64,000 nucleotides of DNA from Salminus brasiliensis (GCF_030463535.1 NC_132894.1:28850625-28914624), one strand, 5' to 3'; shown: positions 1-12,920, counted from the first letter of the stretch. Numbers and translations: made by a program. The notes: a model not told the origin generated them from the letters alone.

Positions 1-2849
1 AGCCTCGCAAATGAGAAGCGACATGGTCGGAAATGAAATGGTGAGCAAAACAGAGAAACAGCAGAAACCATTTGCACTTGGTAGCAGTCCCATCTAATGT
101 CTCAGGTATAGCCTAAGTCAGGAAGTGAACGGCATGCTGCTCATCCAGAAACTGCCCCTGTTTGGCAACTGCTGTAGCCACTTCTCTTGGTTGGCCAGAA
201 TCTGAAGTTCCTGGGTGATTTCCTCTGCTGTATCCGTAAGTGGCAAAGTTTCTGGAACGACTAAAAGACTGAAAGCACCTTCAAGACAGTTTATTAAACA
301 GAAGACAGTCTAAGTAAAAAAAATGGCAAACAGTGCAATACTCTGCAGAGCTCTTAGTCCAATCAACAGGAAAACAGGTCAAAATACAGACAAATACCAA
401 ACAGAGAAAATAAAAAAACAGCTTGGATTCTAGTAGATAATCAGAGACTGTGTGAAGACAGACTGAAAGTAAGAGACTTAAGTAGTAAATAGATAAAAAA
501 TCGGATGAGAAGGGTGAGAAAAGCATAATTCATCATAGAATTTCATTCATTTGACAACTTGTTAACTTAAAAAAACATTTTTTCACCCTAAATCTCACTT
601 TTTAGAATCATATCATTTATTGTTATTGTTATTATTATTGTTGTTGAGTTGTTAAGTATTTGTTTGTCAAGGCTAGATTTACAACACACAGTTATTCAGA
701 GGAGCAACCCTTTTATAGCCCATTTATGAACCTTGTGACCTTATTTTTATGACATTGTTTTCAGACATACATGTCAGTTATTGTTTACTGTATTCAATTC
801 GAAATAAACTCTTGCAAATGTTCAGACCATAAATAAAAGGAGCTATGTTCTGTGAGTCCTATAAAAGCTTTCTTGTCCACTTAAAAATGATCTGTGTTTA
901 AATTAATGCATGAAGGGCTGTACAATTACATGGCTCTTATCCAATTTTAGATGCCCAGAGAAGGCATAAGCAGGGTTATAAATAGTAAACCTTGCTCTTA
1001 GACTTTGCTCAGCATACTGCTTTACACTACAGCCTTAATTCATTGATAGTAAACAGGGAAATGATTGGCCGATTGGCCTCCTTTGAGTGGACTGTGATGA
1101 TAATTTGATTGATTAATTTTAACCTGGACCAAAAACATGATAGTGCCTTATATGATGTCAGTAACCATGATAGTAGAAGCTTCGATTCCAGAACAATGAC
1201 CCTTGAAATGCTGCACTATCAAACAGTGGACATAAATACAGCTCAGAGATCAGTAACACTCAGCATCCCCCTCTCAGTTGCAGGAGATGGGGATCTGAGA
1301 TGGGGATCATTGTGCTCCTCCGTTCATACAGGTGAGTACGGACTGCTGCAGTTGAAGACGATGATCCAGGTAGTTCAGTTTAGATTCAGGTGCAATATTT
1401 GAAGTCAACCGGACAAACTGCTATATTTCTATGTGCATCTCTTTGGCTATATTAAGCTCAGTTCTTCGCAGCAGATCTTCCAACAACATGCAATGACTGT
1501 CAATTACAGTCATTAAAGGCTTGAAAGCTTCAAAAGGACTGAAGGTTCAAATTGGATTTCTTGATGTGGGATTTATTTTGACCAGCCCGATTTATCATTC
1601 AGGACTTATCATTCAAGAAATGCTGGTTCTTGACTTCAGATTGTGTTTACAGACAAACAAAAGCACTACTTTAGCATATTTTTACTTATTTAATACCCAG
1701 GTGCATGGCCTTGTAATGGGACGCTTTGATCCGCTGCACTGCCTAAGATCACCAAGCGTCATGCAAGCATTCGTAAGTAAGGTTCCCTGGAATCGGGAAA
1801 TCTGCTTCCTCTTCACACACATACACTTGCATCATGTAATTTATTCTGTTTTGAGCTAGAAGGGATTCTTATGTGGGGTATTCTCTTATTCTTGCAATTC
1901 TCGCACATTCTGTTGTATACAACAGTACAAGTACTGTACAAGTCAGTAATGTTAATGCATCTTGCGCAATTGTTGTTGTGATTCAATATATTCAACAATA
2001 AGAGAATCATACAAGATGGCAAATTTATTTATATCAACATTAAAACGTGTTTACAAAGTCAGTACGGACACAAATCCACAATCAACACTGAAAAAAACAT
2101 GAACAAGACTGTACACAATCTCATCTGATATCAAGAATTGCAAAATACTCCCACTGACATAACCGACAGATGTCATTCATATGCTGACAGACAGATTATA
2201 TCTGTTAATACGACGATGTTACATTTCCATTATCGTTAATTGGCGTGAATAAAGCTCAAATTAAAAAAAAAAAAAAAGCTATTTTAAAACCATTCAGCAT
2301 TGTAGCACAGTTATCAGAACAGCTGCCGGCAGTGATAACCTGACTCTTATATATTGCTAGATAGAATTTGTCAATGGTATGTAGCAGGGTTTAAGTACAG
2401 TATTACCCAAAATACATACAGTATTTAAGAGTCTGAGAACTCTTTTGTATTTAATTATCATAAAGTATTTGCATTCGTTGTTTTTTCCCATAAAATCTTC
2501 TTTTTTTATTATTTATTACATTTTTGTATTAAAAATAGATAGTTTGACATTTTGTCACCAAATAACAGCTTGTTATTACTTATACTTTTAACATTAATAA
2601 ACTACAGAGATTGAATTTTGTAGTTTTTTGTAGTTATCAAGCACTATAAATAATATTCTTCACATAGTAGCTTATTGTCGAAGCACAGTCTCAAAGTCCT
2701 CCACCTGCACCCAATAACAAGAACCTTCTTCTCCAGCCTGTTCACATTTACCACCCCAAAAATGGTTCATTAGGTCTACTGTACTACCAAGCTGTTACCT
2801 TTAACCCCACTTGCATTATGTTACGCTGCCATTAAAGATTCTAAATAAT
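1..2849. other. Intergenic, downstream of bco1; no supported gene
   Basis: AT-rich DNA with a TTATTGTTA repeat (620-650) and poly-A runs (2262-2277). Two short stretches look exon-like: a minus-strand segment at about 120-260 that ends in a stop, and plus-strand segments at 1284-1331 and 1701-1772 followed by strong donors (GTGAGTA, GTAAGTAA). They do not join into one reading frame and I recognise no protein. Confidence 0.5.
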
Positions 2850-3040
2850 CTGCTCTGTTTTTATTTTTATTAGGTTTTTTAGTATGTCATTTTCTTTGGC
2901 AATGTTTTAATATTTTTAAGCACATTACTAGTGTTTTGCACTGTAGAGAAGCTTTTGCAGTTTCCTCACCAACAAGCAAAGTGTAAACATAGTGTTTTTG
3001 AGTTGTTTGGTTAGAGGGCGCCTTCTTGTGGCTGTTTGAG
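2850..3040 (-). other. bco1: bco1 3' UTR with candidate poly(A) signals
   Basis: Read on the minus strand, the sequence after the TAA stop at 3043-3041 reaches two overlapping AATAAA hexamers at about 2871-2866 and 2865-2860, roughly 170-180 bases downstream of the stop. This gives a short plausible 3' UTR. The cleavage site itself cannot be seen. Confidence 0.4.
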
Positions 3041-6000
3041 TTAAGACTTGTCATGGATGAAAAGCCCATGCAGGTCCAGGTGAACAGAGGCATTAATGGA
3101 AGCACGAGCAATCTCTTTAAAAGTCTTTGCATCAAGAACCAACATAAAGGGAGGCTTCTTGGGGTTGAGCGAGACAACAGACGACAGAATCACACCTGGA
3201 GAAGAAAATGACAACAGCATAAAATGACATGTAGCTTTTGGAACGCTTCTGTTGGCTCACTCATCATGAAATGTTTATGAATGAATTATGGATAATATGG
3301 ATTATGGATTTACAAGGTTTTGATATGGTATAGACACCGTGCTACTATGATGTGTATAATGTGTATTAGCACTGAATTGAAGGTGTTTACCATCGTCCTC
3401 ATCCACAGCACCAGGCGACGCCACAAACACCGGTTCAGATGGGTAACACTCCTCTTCGGTCCATTCCAAGTATGTCCTGGTGACAGTGTCCACTTTGGTA
3501 ACCTGCAGAGGTTATAGCACCAAGATGTATTCACATATTAAGGGGTGATATGAGCTATAAAGGAATCAAGAGAGATTTGTAAGGTTAAGGGCTATTCACA
3601 CTGGGTCGGACTTGTATGGCTGAGTAAAACACATGTCGAGTTTTGCAAACAAACACACGTATATTAACATACTGACAGATTAGACAGACTGCAAGGCTGC
3701 ATAGGTTTTTCAGTCAGAGTCTGCTCTGTCTTTTCTGTGTCTTACAGACGCGTTAAAATCAGGTTGACCAATCGAAGCTCCATTGTCATGGATGCAGACC
3801 AGACAAATGAGCATCAAGATGGCAGAAGAACAGCTACACGTTGATTATAAAAATGTGGAGGTTAAAGAAAAGATATGGCATAGCGGAGCTAAAAACTAGG
3901 AAATTAGGTACTGAGAACTTTACAGCCACTTTATGTAGCCGTTTAGGTGCAGCCTAGTCTGTTCATGTCCACAAAGAACTGTGAATTTTAGGTTCCCTCG
4001 CTAATAAACACTCGTGTGGAGGAGGGAAATTAAAGAGAGCAAAAGCAGAAAAAGAGTGGACATTTTTCAGAGCTATGGAGTTTCTAACCCCATTTACAGA
4101 GCACTGAAGGCAAAAACACATCAGACTTGGTGTGAAAGCTCCACTATGTTAAAAACCATGTTGTTGTTGTTTTTTAGGTCCTAAACATTGTACTTGGTAT
4201 GAACAGCTATCCGTTATTCAACATAACTTTAAAAAATAAAGTCATATAAGGCATTTAAAAATTAAGCCATTTTAATCACAGCTTTAATATGTATAATATT
4301 TTAATATATATATATATATAATATTTTAAATGTAAATTTGATTGAAATGTATGAATACTGTGGAAAACTGCATGTATGTATGTATATTGTTGTTTATTTA
4401 TATGTATTATTATTTTTGTGCAGAAAGAAAGTACTGCTCAAAGAAATACAGTACAATATCTAATGTGTACCAGGTGAAATAAATAAAAACAATGTCCAAG
4501 GCTGCCTAAGACTTTTAAGACTCTTAAGACATTGTTGTACTTCACACATTCCTTCACATACCATCCACTGCTGCTGTGAGGATTCAAAATGAAGACGAAT
4601 TTGCTGTATTAAAGCCAGAGATTAGGGGGGTTATGTAGGGTGCACTGTACTTTTGTTTTTTTTGGGTTCCACTCCACCCTTGAGCCATAGAAGTATCTGT
4701 ATTTCTTTGTGTTGAATTTGTAGTTCACTCCAGGTAACTCCACACCTGCAAATAAGTCAGATTCAATACACTGTACTGTTGTCCTTATTTCTGTATAAAC
4801 AAAAGTCCACTGCAAGCATTCCTGACAGAGCTGCTGTGACAGTCTGAGTGTGTACTGATGAGGATATTGAAGAAGTTGAGTGTCCGATTCTAACCCTCAA
4901 ACAATTTGTCGGGGGTGAGGTACAAGGAGCCGTCCTGCTGCAGCACAGCTGTAGCTGATGTGTCCTCCAGCTTCACAAGGTTGGTGCCTTTTGGAGCTGC
5001 CTGAACACATAAGACAGTAAACAGCCAAAAACAGATGAGTTAAAAGCATTTCTCAAACACAGTTCAGTTAAGAAAATGAAAAGACTTGTTATCTCACACA
5101 AGCAGTGTGATTAGATTTGCTGTACACTGTGGACAAGAATTATGGACAAAAATACTTAAAGAGCCTATATCCTAAATGTATTTTACTTGACTCTTAAGGT
5201 CCATTCCTGACATTTACGTGGGTTTATTTGCTAAAAACAGTCCTAATTTATTTTACATGCCTTTCTATTCTCCAACCTGTCCATAGCTCATCAAAATAAA
5301 ACAGTTTTTTATTGGTGCTGTGGCTTAAAGACTGATTTATGTAAATTATATAAATCTGTTTTGGTTGGCTGGTATATGTTTTAACTCCACTGAAAAGCAG
5401 CCCAGGAAATCTTAGGCAAGGACACCCTTTTAATGGGAAATAAGCGGGACCAAAACAACCACAATTGTCAAAACAAAATATGCATAAGGGTAGCTCCTGT
5501 TCTGGTGTCCAAATAAGGACCCTATATAAGCCACAGGCAGAATTTGACATATTCAGACTGCTTTGGGGAATATTGGCTGTCTCAGGCTAACGCATTTTAC
5601 AGTACTGCTTTAGTCTACCTAGTTTTGTATCTTGCACCATTTCTTTAAGAGTTTATTGATTGTTTGGATAATATAGACTATATAGAAGTTCTGACAAAGG
5701 TGTTTCCTTTTACTTTGTAGAGGCTGTAAACATAAAACCCTCAGAAGACAGGTTTAGGTTCTCTGGTGGTTCTGAGTCAGCAATAAAATGACTCCTTCGA
5801 CTCATTTGAATAATGGTGGGTTCATTTAAGTACTATAAAAAATATCTGCAATATATGCCAATATGTAGTTATAGGAGTCAGAAACTGAAGTGTAGGCCTA
5901 CAACAAACATAAAAATCATACAAATCTCAAAAATTACTGAATTACTGAATTACTGAATGCAGCAGAGGCACATTTGTTTCCTCACCACTAACCTTGAGGT

Positions 6001-9000
6001 CAGCATTCACAGGGATGACAAATCGCTGGGAGATTGGAGAGGGAATGTTCTTACTGGCGTCTTCCTCAAAGTCCTGCTTAAGGTTTGCCATGTAGAATGT
6101 GTCATACAGGCCGCTGTCTTCGTACGTGATCAGGTCAAACACTACATGGCCGTTCTCCTCGTAGGCGTTGATGTGATGGAACACCACAAAAGCGTCGCCA
6201 TAGAACTTAGTGTTCACAGCCCTCCCTGTCTTTCTGTTGATCAGGTGGAACAGCGTCTATGAGGCAGTAGATAAAAAGGGATCATTTGCTAACGTTGAGC
6301 GGCTGAAAGCGGACCGAACACATAGGCAGGCCAAAGAGGCTAAGCAAACTTTGCTTACGACATCGTCTTTGTCATATATGAGGCACTTGCCCCAGGTTTC
6401 TCCTCTGTAGTAAGCTGTGGCCAGCCGGATCATGTCCAGCTTGAAGGCCTGTTCAACAAAGATGATGTAGTTTTCGGTCATCCCGAAGCTGTGGAAGTAG
6501 CTGGGGTATAGTGTAGAGCGGACAGGAATGGAGCAAACCTGCTCCAGCTTCTGCAGCACAGGCCTCTTCTTCCCTTTTTGATCTGCAAAGAGTGCAAATT
6601 TAGCCAATATTTCACAGGCTGTCATAATAGACCTCCTTTACTCCCTTAAAGTAAAAAGTAAAGTAAAAATGCAGTTTTCATTTTTGCTTTAATTTATGCA
6701 ATAATGCAACTGAATGTATGCATGAAATGCATGTAAATAAACTCACCTTGCTTTGCATTTTAAGTGTAAGCCTATTTTTGCTTTGCACTAGAGCTACACA
6801 GCTTATAATCAGCAGTTAAGCTGATGCCTAAATCATACCACCATAATGAACTCAAATCATGTCATGTTGTTAATGAGACAAAGTAAAAAATTGGTCAAGC
6901 CAGTTGTCAAACATATAAATTAACATAGACATGTTGAAATTATTGAATACTTATAATAATTGTAATAATTATAATAATGATTATTAATACTAATTAATAC
7001 AATACTATTATAACATAATAATAACATATAATAAGTTCTAATAAATGTATTATTACTGAAAAAAATAAGGTGATCATTTCTTCTGTCCTTTATACCTGTT
7101 GCACTGGCTGGAACCTTGAAGATTACATATTTTGGTCCGGTCAATGTCATGATAGATGTGCCCATGTTATACGTGTTCCCCTCATCATCATAGTGGGGGT
7201 GTGCTGTTGCCAAGTTCACTGCGATGTGGTTTCTCAAATTGACCTGAAACAGGAATTCCAAACATACCAAGCCAGAATGGTCATCAACATACATGATCAA
7301 ATACTGCTTTTAAAAACATCCACAACAGTTTGAATGGTCTGAACTCACTCTTCCTACAGTATCGAGAGTTGAAGGGCTGATTTGGTTGATGAAGTTAATT
7401 TCTGAGGCCGCATAATAATCTTCTCCATATCGTATGATGTTCACAAGATTGTTGTCAGTGAATTGTGGGACGGTATTGAGCAGGTAGGTGAATGCCCTGA
7501 AAGTGTGTTAGGCACTTTTACTTAAATAAAAATTCACACACACAAAAAAAAACAGAAGACGCATCTGCAAAGAAGCTGTCATTACTTTGAGAAAATGTTC
7601 TTGCAGGGATCGGGATAGGCCAAGGTCCCAAATTCTGTGACCACAATCCGGTTGGCAGCAATGTTCTTTTTGTACGTTTCACTCTTCAGGAATTTGCTTC
7701 TGTAGTACACTTCACCTGGAACAAATGAAAGGGCTGTCACTCTTTTGCAAAGGTGTTGAATGGCTTGTTAGTGTATATCAGCTAGCATCTAAACCAGTAC
7801 AACAGAACAAAATTAACCTCATAACAAGAGAATTAGGAAGTACACACATCCTGACAAATATTGGTGTTTTACACTGACAGTCACTTTTGTTTTTCCACAT
7901 TTGTAAAAAATTTGAAATCTGAAAAAATAAGTATTTCACAGTGTGTAATTCACTTAATGAATAAACTCAATTACATATAATTAAAATATTGAACTTAATT
8001 GAACTTTCTTTAAAATAAATAATCTGATTTTTGAGTCTTTACAGTGGATTTAATTTAAAGTTTTTAAGGTAAAGTTTTTACAGTTATTACAGGCAATCTG
8101 AATGGAATTGACTATAACTGAATTTGTATTTAATGTAAATTTAATATTAATTAAATTGGTATTTCCAGGGATTTTTATCTGAATTAAATTTGTATTTACA
8201 ATGAACTTTAGTGTATTGATTTTTTAGTTTTTACAGTGAATTTAACTATAACTGAATTTATATTTACAGTATAAGAGTCTTTACAGTAAATTTAATCTGT
8301 ACAGTGAATTTGTCCCAAAAAAAACCCTACTGTCAGTATAAACAGCAAACAGCGTGGCCTGTTCTATAGTTTGACATATAATCTTTAATGTGATTGAATA
8401 CTAAAATATTTAAATGTCTGAAAATACAGCTGAATATGGTGAACATGAAAATAGGTTATCTACTATACACTTAAATTTAAGGACCAGAAAATGTAAACAT
8501 GTTTAATGTAATACTTTTATAATATTATATGGTATTGTATTCTGTACCATTAAACCCATACTTAAGTTCATGTCATTCGCTAACTTAATATACATTTCTG
8601 CTCTTTTGGCCTAGAACAGCACCTCCAGCATGAAACCAACAGGTGGAGCTAAATTGCTTAGCAGAAAACTAATGATGCCATTCGGAGAGCTACACAGGGC
8701 TCATCATTCCTCTCATGGGACAACTTGCTAACTAGCTGACACAAGTGTGTTACAGCAATAAAAAATGAAACTTATATTTAGTTACATAGAGTACATACAG
8801 AGAGTACTGCATGCTTTTCATACCGTACCTACCGTCCTTGAAGGTAAAACTGTGAATGAGGGACAGTCCATCAAACCAGTGGTTGTAGGACGTGTCTCCT
8901 ATTGAGAAAAGACCAGGTCCATTGCGCAGAAGTGTGCCCTGAAGCCACAGGGGGATGGTGCCTAGAAAGAGGCAGGTTTAGTGTCACTGAATAGAGTAAT

Positions 9001-10796
9001 AAGAAAAAACACATATGCACAGGGATGGTACATGGATACACGTCCACACAAGGAACAGCAAATGTGTCAAAAGGGTGTAGAACATACACAGAAAGTGTAC
9101 TTAAGTGAAATTATGGATATAACATTGATAATTTGCTCAAGTAAAATAAATATGGAGACAGTGATGAAAATAGTATCTATTACAGGTGGGCAATATGACA
9201 ATATTTTATCGTATCGTGATGAATTCTGTTATCGTGATACACAATATGCTTTTCTACACATATTGACAATATTGAAAAGTGATCAGATGCACATTTTATT
9301 ACAAACAGTGTAATTAGACTGGTTTAATTAGATAAGGAGATGTTGAGTAAAAAACACTGTATTCAGTACAGGAGAGTATCTGAATAGTAGTTTTTAAGAA
9401 TCTGTCGCTACTGATGTTTCGCTACTGATATTGTGTATCGCAAAAAAAGTCTTTAAATATTGTGATATAGCATTTTTACCATATTGCCCAGCCCTAGTAT
9501 CTATATTTAAAAAATTTCAAGCATACATTCATTCAAAGCGGTACTAATGCAGTACTGCTCATTGGTACTGCATTATTTCAAGCATATAAAGCAGTACTAA
9601 TGCAATACCAATGAGCAGTATTGGACCAAACACGAGGATAAGTTAATGTTATTGGGGATAGTTTCATTTTACACTCGATATGAATTTGGTTAGTTAACAG
9701 ATAGTATCCAGTCTCAGTCACACTCAAGGAAATACAGAACTATCAAAGACCATCCTTCTAAAAACTCTACACAGAACTAGCACTACAATGCAACATAACA
9801 GATAGGACCAGGAGGGGGAGCCACTGTCACAAAAAGCTAGATATACTTGCAGAAAAAAGAGAGGGCTGGGGGCAGCCATAACAAGTGGGCCCTGCCAGGG
9901 ATTTTGGGCCCCATGAAAATATGATAACATTGGGCCCCACAACTCTTCTACAACTATTCTGCCAATTTTTTACTCTACTTCTTATAGGGCATTTTCTTTC
10001 TAGTCACAAGCCCTTAGAATTGCCCTAACCCCCCACACCCCAGGGGGCATTATGATGCCCACGAGTATGTTACATGTTGTACCACATTAATAGTACTGCA
10101 TACATTTAAAACATAAATGATTGATTGAGGACACTAATATTTCTAGTAAGCGGTAGTTCTTTGAGGAGGGATTTTTGGCACACATATGACTAACAGGATC
10201 ATTGCTTAAACAAGAAAAGCTAATTAATGAATGAATTAATATTCATAATATTATAATTATTATTATCATTATTATTAAAAGTTATCTTCATAAGAAACTG
10301 TGTGATGTGATTTACACGTTATGTCTTCATTTATTCAAGTGTCTCTTTTTAATGTCACGAAATATTACGGCTCATAATCGCAAAACGCCAGAACGCATTC
10401 AATCATTTATTTTTTTTTATTTCTTTTGTAATTAAATGAATATAAAATATTAATGAAAATGAATTGTTTATATATGTATTTAACATAATATAAAATAATA
10501 TAAATAAATGTAATTAATTAATATTGCACCGTGTGACTCCTCATATACATGCATGCGAGTATAGCGTGAACGCGCATTAGAGAAACCGAAAGTTATGCGT
10601 GTCTTTGAGAGGAGAACTCAGGTGCGCTCCAGAAAAGTCCATTTTTGGTGCACATGATAACATCTGTAAAGCAACAAGCTCAGTCAGACTGCACCTCTAC
10701 ATCTCCCCTACCTTTCACATCAGCTCTGACCGGCTCCGGGCTCTCCTGGCTGTTCCGCCAGAAGGCAGATTCGATGTTTTCCGCTGTCTCTGCCAT
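3041..10796 (-). CDS. bco1: Beta-carotene 15,15'-dioxygenase (BCO1 or teleost BCO1-like), 11 exons, 531 aa
   Basis: Cytosolic non-haem iron enzyme of the carotenoid cleavage oxygenase family. BCO1 splits beta-carotene at the central double bond into two retinal molecules. Coding exons, in gene order: 10712-10796, 8833-8961, 7586-7715, 7349-7496, 7096-7243, 6359-6582, 5993-6256, 4895-5000, 4651-4745, 3391-3502, 3041-3195. All junctions are GT..AG, phases agree, total 1596 nt including the stop. The start gives [15 protein letters not shown], the expected family N-terminus, followed by [12 protein letters not shown]. The four iron-ligand histidines are visible in AHPHYDDEG (about residue 179), [11 protein letters not shown] (244), [12 protein letters not shown] (315) and LDLHGLF (523). 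The length compares with 547 for human BCO1, which also has 11 exons. The DLHGLFIH ending favours BCO1 over BCO2. Teleosts also have a bco1l paralogue, and I cannot say which of the two this is. Lies head to head with pkd1l2, as in human. Confidence 0.93.
3585..4145. mobile_element. Candidate MITE in bco1 intron 9
   Basis: The left end GGGCTATTCACACTGGGTCG is mirrored at 4120-4145, whose reverse complement reads GGAGCTTTCACACCAAGTCT. This gives imperfect terminal inverted repeats about 550 bases apart. The interior has no open frame of note. The CACACTNGGTC-type terminus is common among fish non-autonomous DNA elements. Confidence 0.5.
8030..8310. repeat. Degenerate tandem repeat in bco1 intron 2
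   Basis: The stretch repeats variants of TTTACAGTGAATTTAA and TATAACTGAATTTATATT at least five times with drift. It is AT-rich and non-coding. Confidence 0.55.
9179..9499. mobile_element. Inverted-repeat element (MITE) in bco1 intron 1
   Basis: The right end reads CATATTGCCCAGCCCTA. The left end, TACAGGTGGGCAATATG, is its diverged reverse complement. The interior is AT-rich, with repeated ATCGTGATAC/TATCGCAAAA motifs. This family is abundant in fish genomes as a non-autonomous DNA transposon. About 320 bases, no coding potential. Confidence 0.7.
9551..9622. repeat. 25-base near-perfect inverted repeat (hairpin) in bco1 intron 1
   Basis: Arm 9551-9575 (AGTACTGCTCATTGGTACTG and five more bases) pairs with 9598-9622, with two mismatches and a 22-base loop. 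It could be a relic of a palindromic element. Nothing marks it as a known RNA. Confidence 0.8.
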
Positions 10797-10960
10797 GCCT
10801 GCCTGTAAACAGATGAGAGCTCCGTCTCAATGCATCTCCTCCACACGTTTAGGCGTCAGCTACCTCAGTGACCCTGCGGCTGTGCGCAGTCGCACGCATG
10901 CGTTACGTAACTGCACCCCAGCACAATGCCATGTATCAGAGAGCCAGAATGAGGGGAAGG
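10797..10960 (-). promoter_or_regulatory. bco1: bco1 5' upstream region with a perfect TTACGTAA palindrome
   Basis: Upstream of the bco1 ATG (minus strand) the DNA is locally richer in CpG than its surroundings. At 10903-10910 it holds TTACGTAA, a perfect eight-base palindrome that matches the D-box/PAR-bZIP (DBP, TEF, HLF, NFIL3) and C/EBP-type core, about 107 bases before the ATG. CGCACGCATGCG next to it is a weak NRF1-like half. Just before the ATG the minus strand reads CTGTTTACAG, which looks like a splice acceptor. The ATG exon may therefore be preceded by a non-coding exon. No TATA box was convincing. The promoter role is inferred from position. Confidence 0.4.
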
Positions 10961-11499
10961 GGTCTCATTAATAAAAATAGTGCAGGTGTAAGTCAACCAG
11001 ACACCTGTTGATTGGGAGGCCAAAACAACAGAAACCCCAATTACAAAAGAGGAGTCCTTTAAAATAAAGAAAGAACTCACTCACCTGCACAGGTAGGTCA
11101 AATCAGATCAAGGGTATTGGAAAAAGGGTAGGGACGGTACACGGGACATGTCCCCACCACTACTGATTTGTCCCTAGTAATAATTTGGCTCATAGATTAA
11201 AACACAATGGACCCTCAGTGTCCAGTTAGTGTATTTGGCAACAGATCTCGGTCTCTACTACGAGCCCCACCCCCCTGACCCACATCGCTTACAGGATTGG
11301 CTCTGCCGTTTCGTGCTAACATGTGAGAGACTGTGGCTGTAAGAGGCCATAGCCAAAGCTCTGTCAACAAGACATGCTCGTAGGCCCGAATGAGGGACGC
11401 GAGCCAGCAGCTGTGTGCACAAACACCACGTCAAAAAACATGTCATTATTGTAATAATAATAATAATAATAACAATAATAATAATAACATTTCTAGGGG

Positions 11500-11800
11500 G
11501 GCTGTGAAGAGCACTCCTGAACAGGTGCATTATGGTGCACCTGGTTTGAGAATTGCAGTGCCTTTACGGGTGCAAATAGCGAGGACAGCTAAAAGGATCA
11601 TTGGGGTGTCTCTCCCCTCTGTCACAGACATTCACACCACACGCTGTACCAGTGAGGCTATCAGGACCCCACTCATCCCTGCTGCCGTCTGGCAGAAGGT
11701 ACAGGAGCACTGCAGGGTTCTGCAATAGCTTTGTCCCACAAGCAGTCAGACTTTTAAACTCACAGGGACTGAACTAAACCCCCCACCCCCACGACCCACA
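11500..11800 (+). mobile_element. 3' fragment of a non-LTR retrotransposon (LINE)
   Basis: The plus-strand reading frame [20 protein letters not shown], followed out of frame by an LLPSG-R-like segment (ctgctgccgtctggcagaaggtac), resembles the extreme C-terminal end of fish LINE ORF2 proteins. There this pair precedes a short stretch ending in a PQAVRLLN-like motif, also seen here around 11737-11760. The frame shifts at least once, so this is a dead 5'-truncated copy. A long TA/GT microsatellite follows it. Confidence 0.6.
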
Positions 11801-11870
11801 TGTAACAGCATGTTAATCTGCCTGCAGCTTATTACATATATTCTATACTTTTCTACCTCAGTACCTGCTG

Positions 11871-11872
<2 letters not shown>

Positions 11873-11938
<66 letters not shown>

Positions 11939-11943
11939 TATAC

Positions 11944-11988
<45 letters not shown>
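11873..11988. repeat. (TA)n then (TG)n compound microsatellite
   Basis: About 85 bases of TA repeats, with a few TACATA interruptions, are followed by about 26 bases of TG repeats. The open frames read through it on both strands are artefacts. Confidence 0.97.
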
Positions 11989-12687
11989 AAGCTGTCTGAA
12001 TATAATGTCATGGCATGTTAAATATCTATGCACTTCATACTCCCTACCTCAACTCAGAAATGAGTATTTATTTATTGTATTATTGTATTGTTTTTTCTAG
12101 TTTAATGTTACACCCACATCTGCATGTTGCACTTTCTGCAGTCTGATCATACTCAAGAAACCCATAAATGCTTTTGTTGCATTTAACTTGTAACATTACT
12201 AACTCCATTCATTGACATATTCTTGAATTCAGACTAAAATTCTAAATATCAGTTATTTAATACTGTTGTCTTTTCAGTTATATGTATTTACATGTTTAGA
12301 TGTTCTGTCCTGTCTGCTACCTGAGATGCTGTTGGTTCACATGATTAACACAATTATTGGGACAGGAACATCCTGCCAGAAAAAAGAGTCCCTTTATGAG
12401 TGTGCTGGCTACCATACCTATAAATAAAGGCTCTAGATGACATGAAATTGCAGTCAGAAATCTATCATAAATGCAAAAGCCTCAGCTTCCAGAGTGTTCC
12501 TTGTGGACCACTCTCATGTCCCCACCAATGTCAAAATCAGACCTACGCCCTTGTATTAGATACAACATTTCTCAGAAGCTGAATGTGGAATCGAATCAAC
12601 AATAGTCCAAAACTAGGTTTGCAATCTACTTTGCATGCTGGGTTGTGTCCCCTGGTCCAAGTATTATTGTCCTGCCCCCAAGTCTGG

Positions 12688-12920
12688 TGGTTGGTGTGGT
12701 GCAACAGATAACACCCCTACCTGCCACTGAACTACCACACCATGTGGGAGACTGGGGTTCGATTCCTGGTCTGGGTGACTATGCTGCGCTACACCAATAA
12801 GAGTCCTTGGGCAAGACTCCTAACACTACACTGACCCTCCTCTGTAATACGAGTTACCTTGTAAGTCGCTCTGGATAAGAGCGTCTGCTAAATGCCATAA
12901 ATGTAAATGTAAATGTAAGT
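12688..12920 (+). mobile_element. tRNA-derived SINE with the common teleost 3' tail
   Basis: The head is tRNA-like, with a box A-like TGGTGCAACAGATAA and a perfect box B GGTTCGATTCC at 12756-12766. The tail carries GTAAGTCGCTCTGGATAAGA and GCGTCTGCTAAATGCC, widely shared by teleost SINEs and their partner LINEs. It ends in short tandem AAATGT units typical of the 3' end. The copy is full length or nearly so. Confidence 0.85.

Noticed and set aside
11746-12100. Open frames of repeating Tyr-Ile on both strands
   Set aside because: They are translations of the TA/TG microsatellite.
12688-12920. A functional tRNA gene at the box A/box B pair
   Set aside because: The cloverleaf arms do not pair properly, and the sequence continues into a SINE body with the common 3' tail. 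The same reasoning applies to the box B matches at 21893-21903 and 28226-28236.
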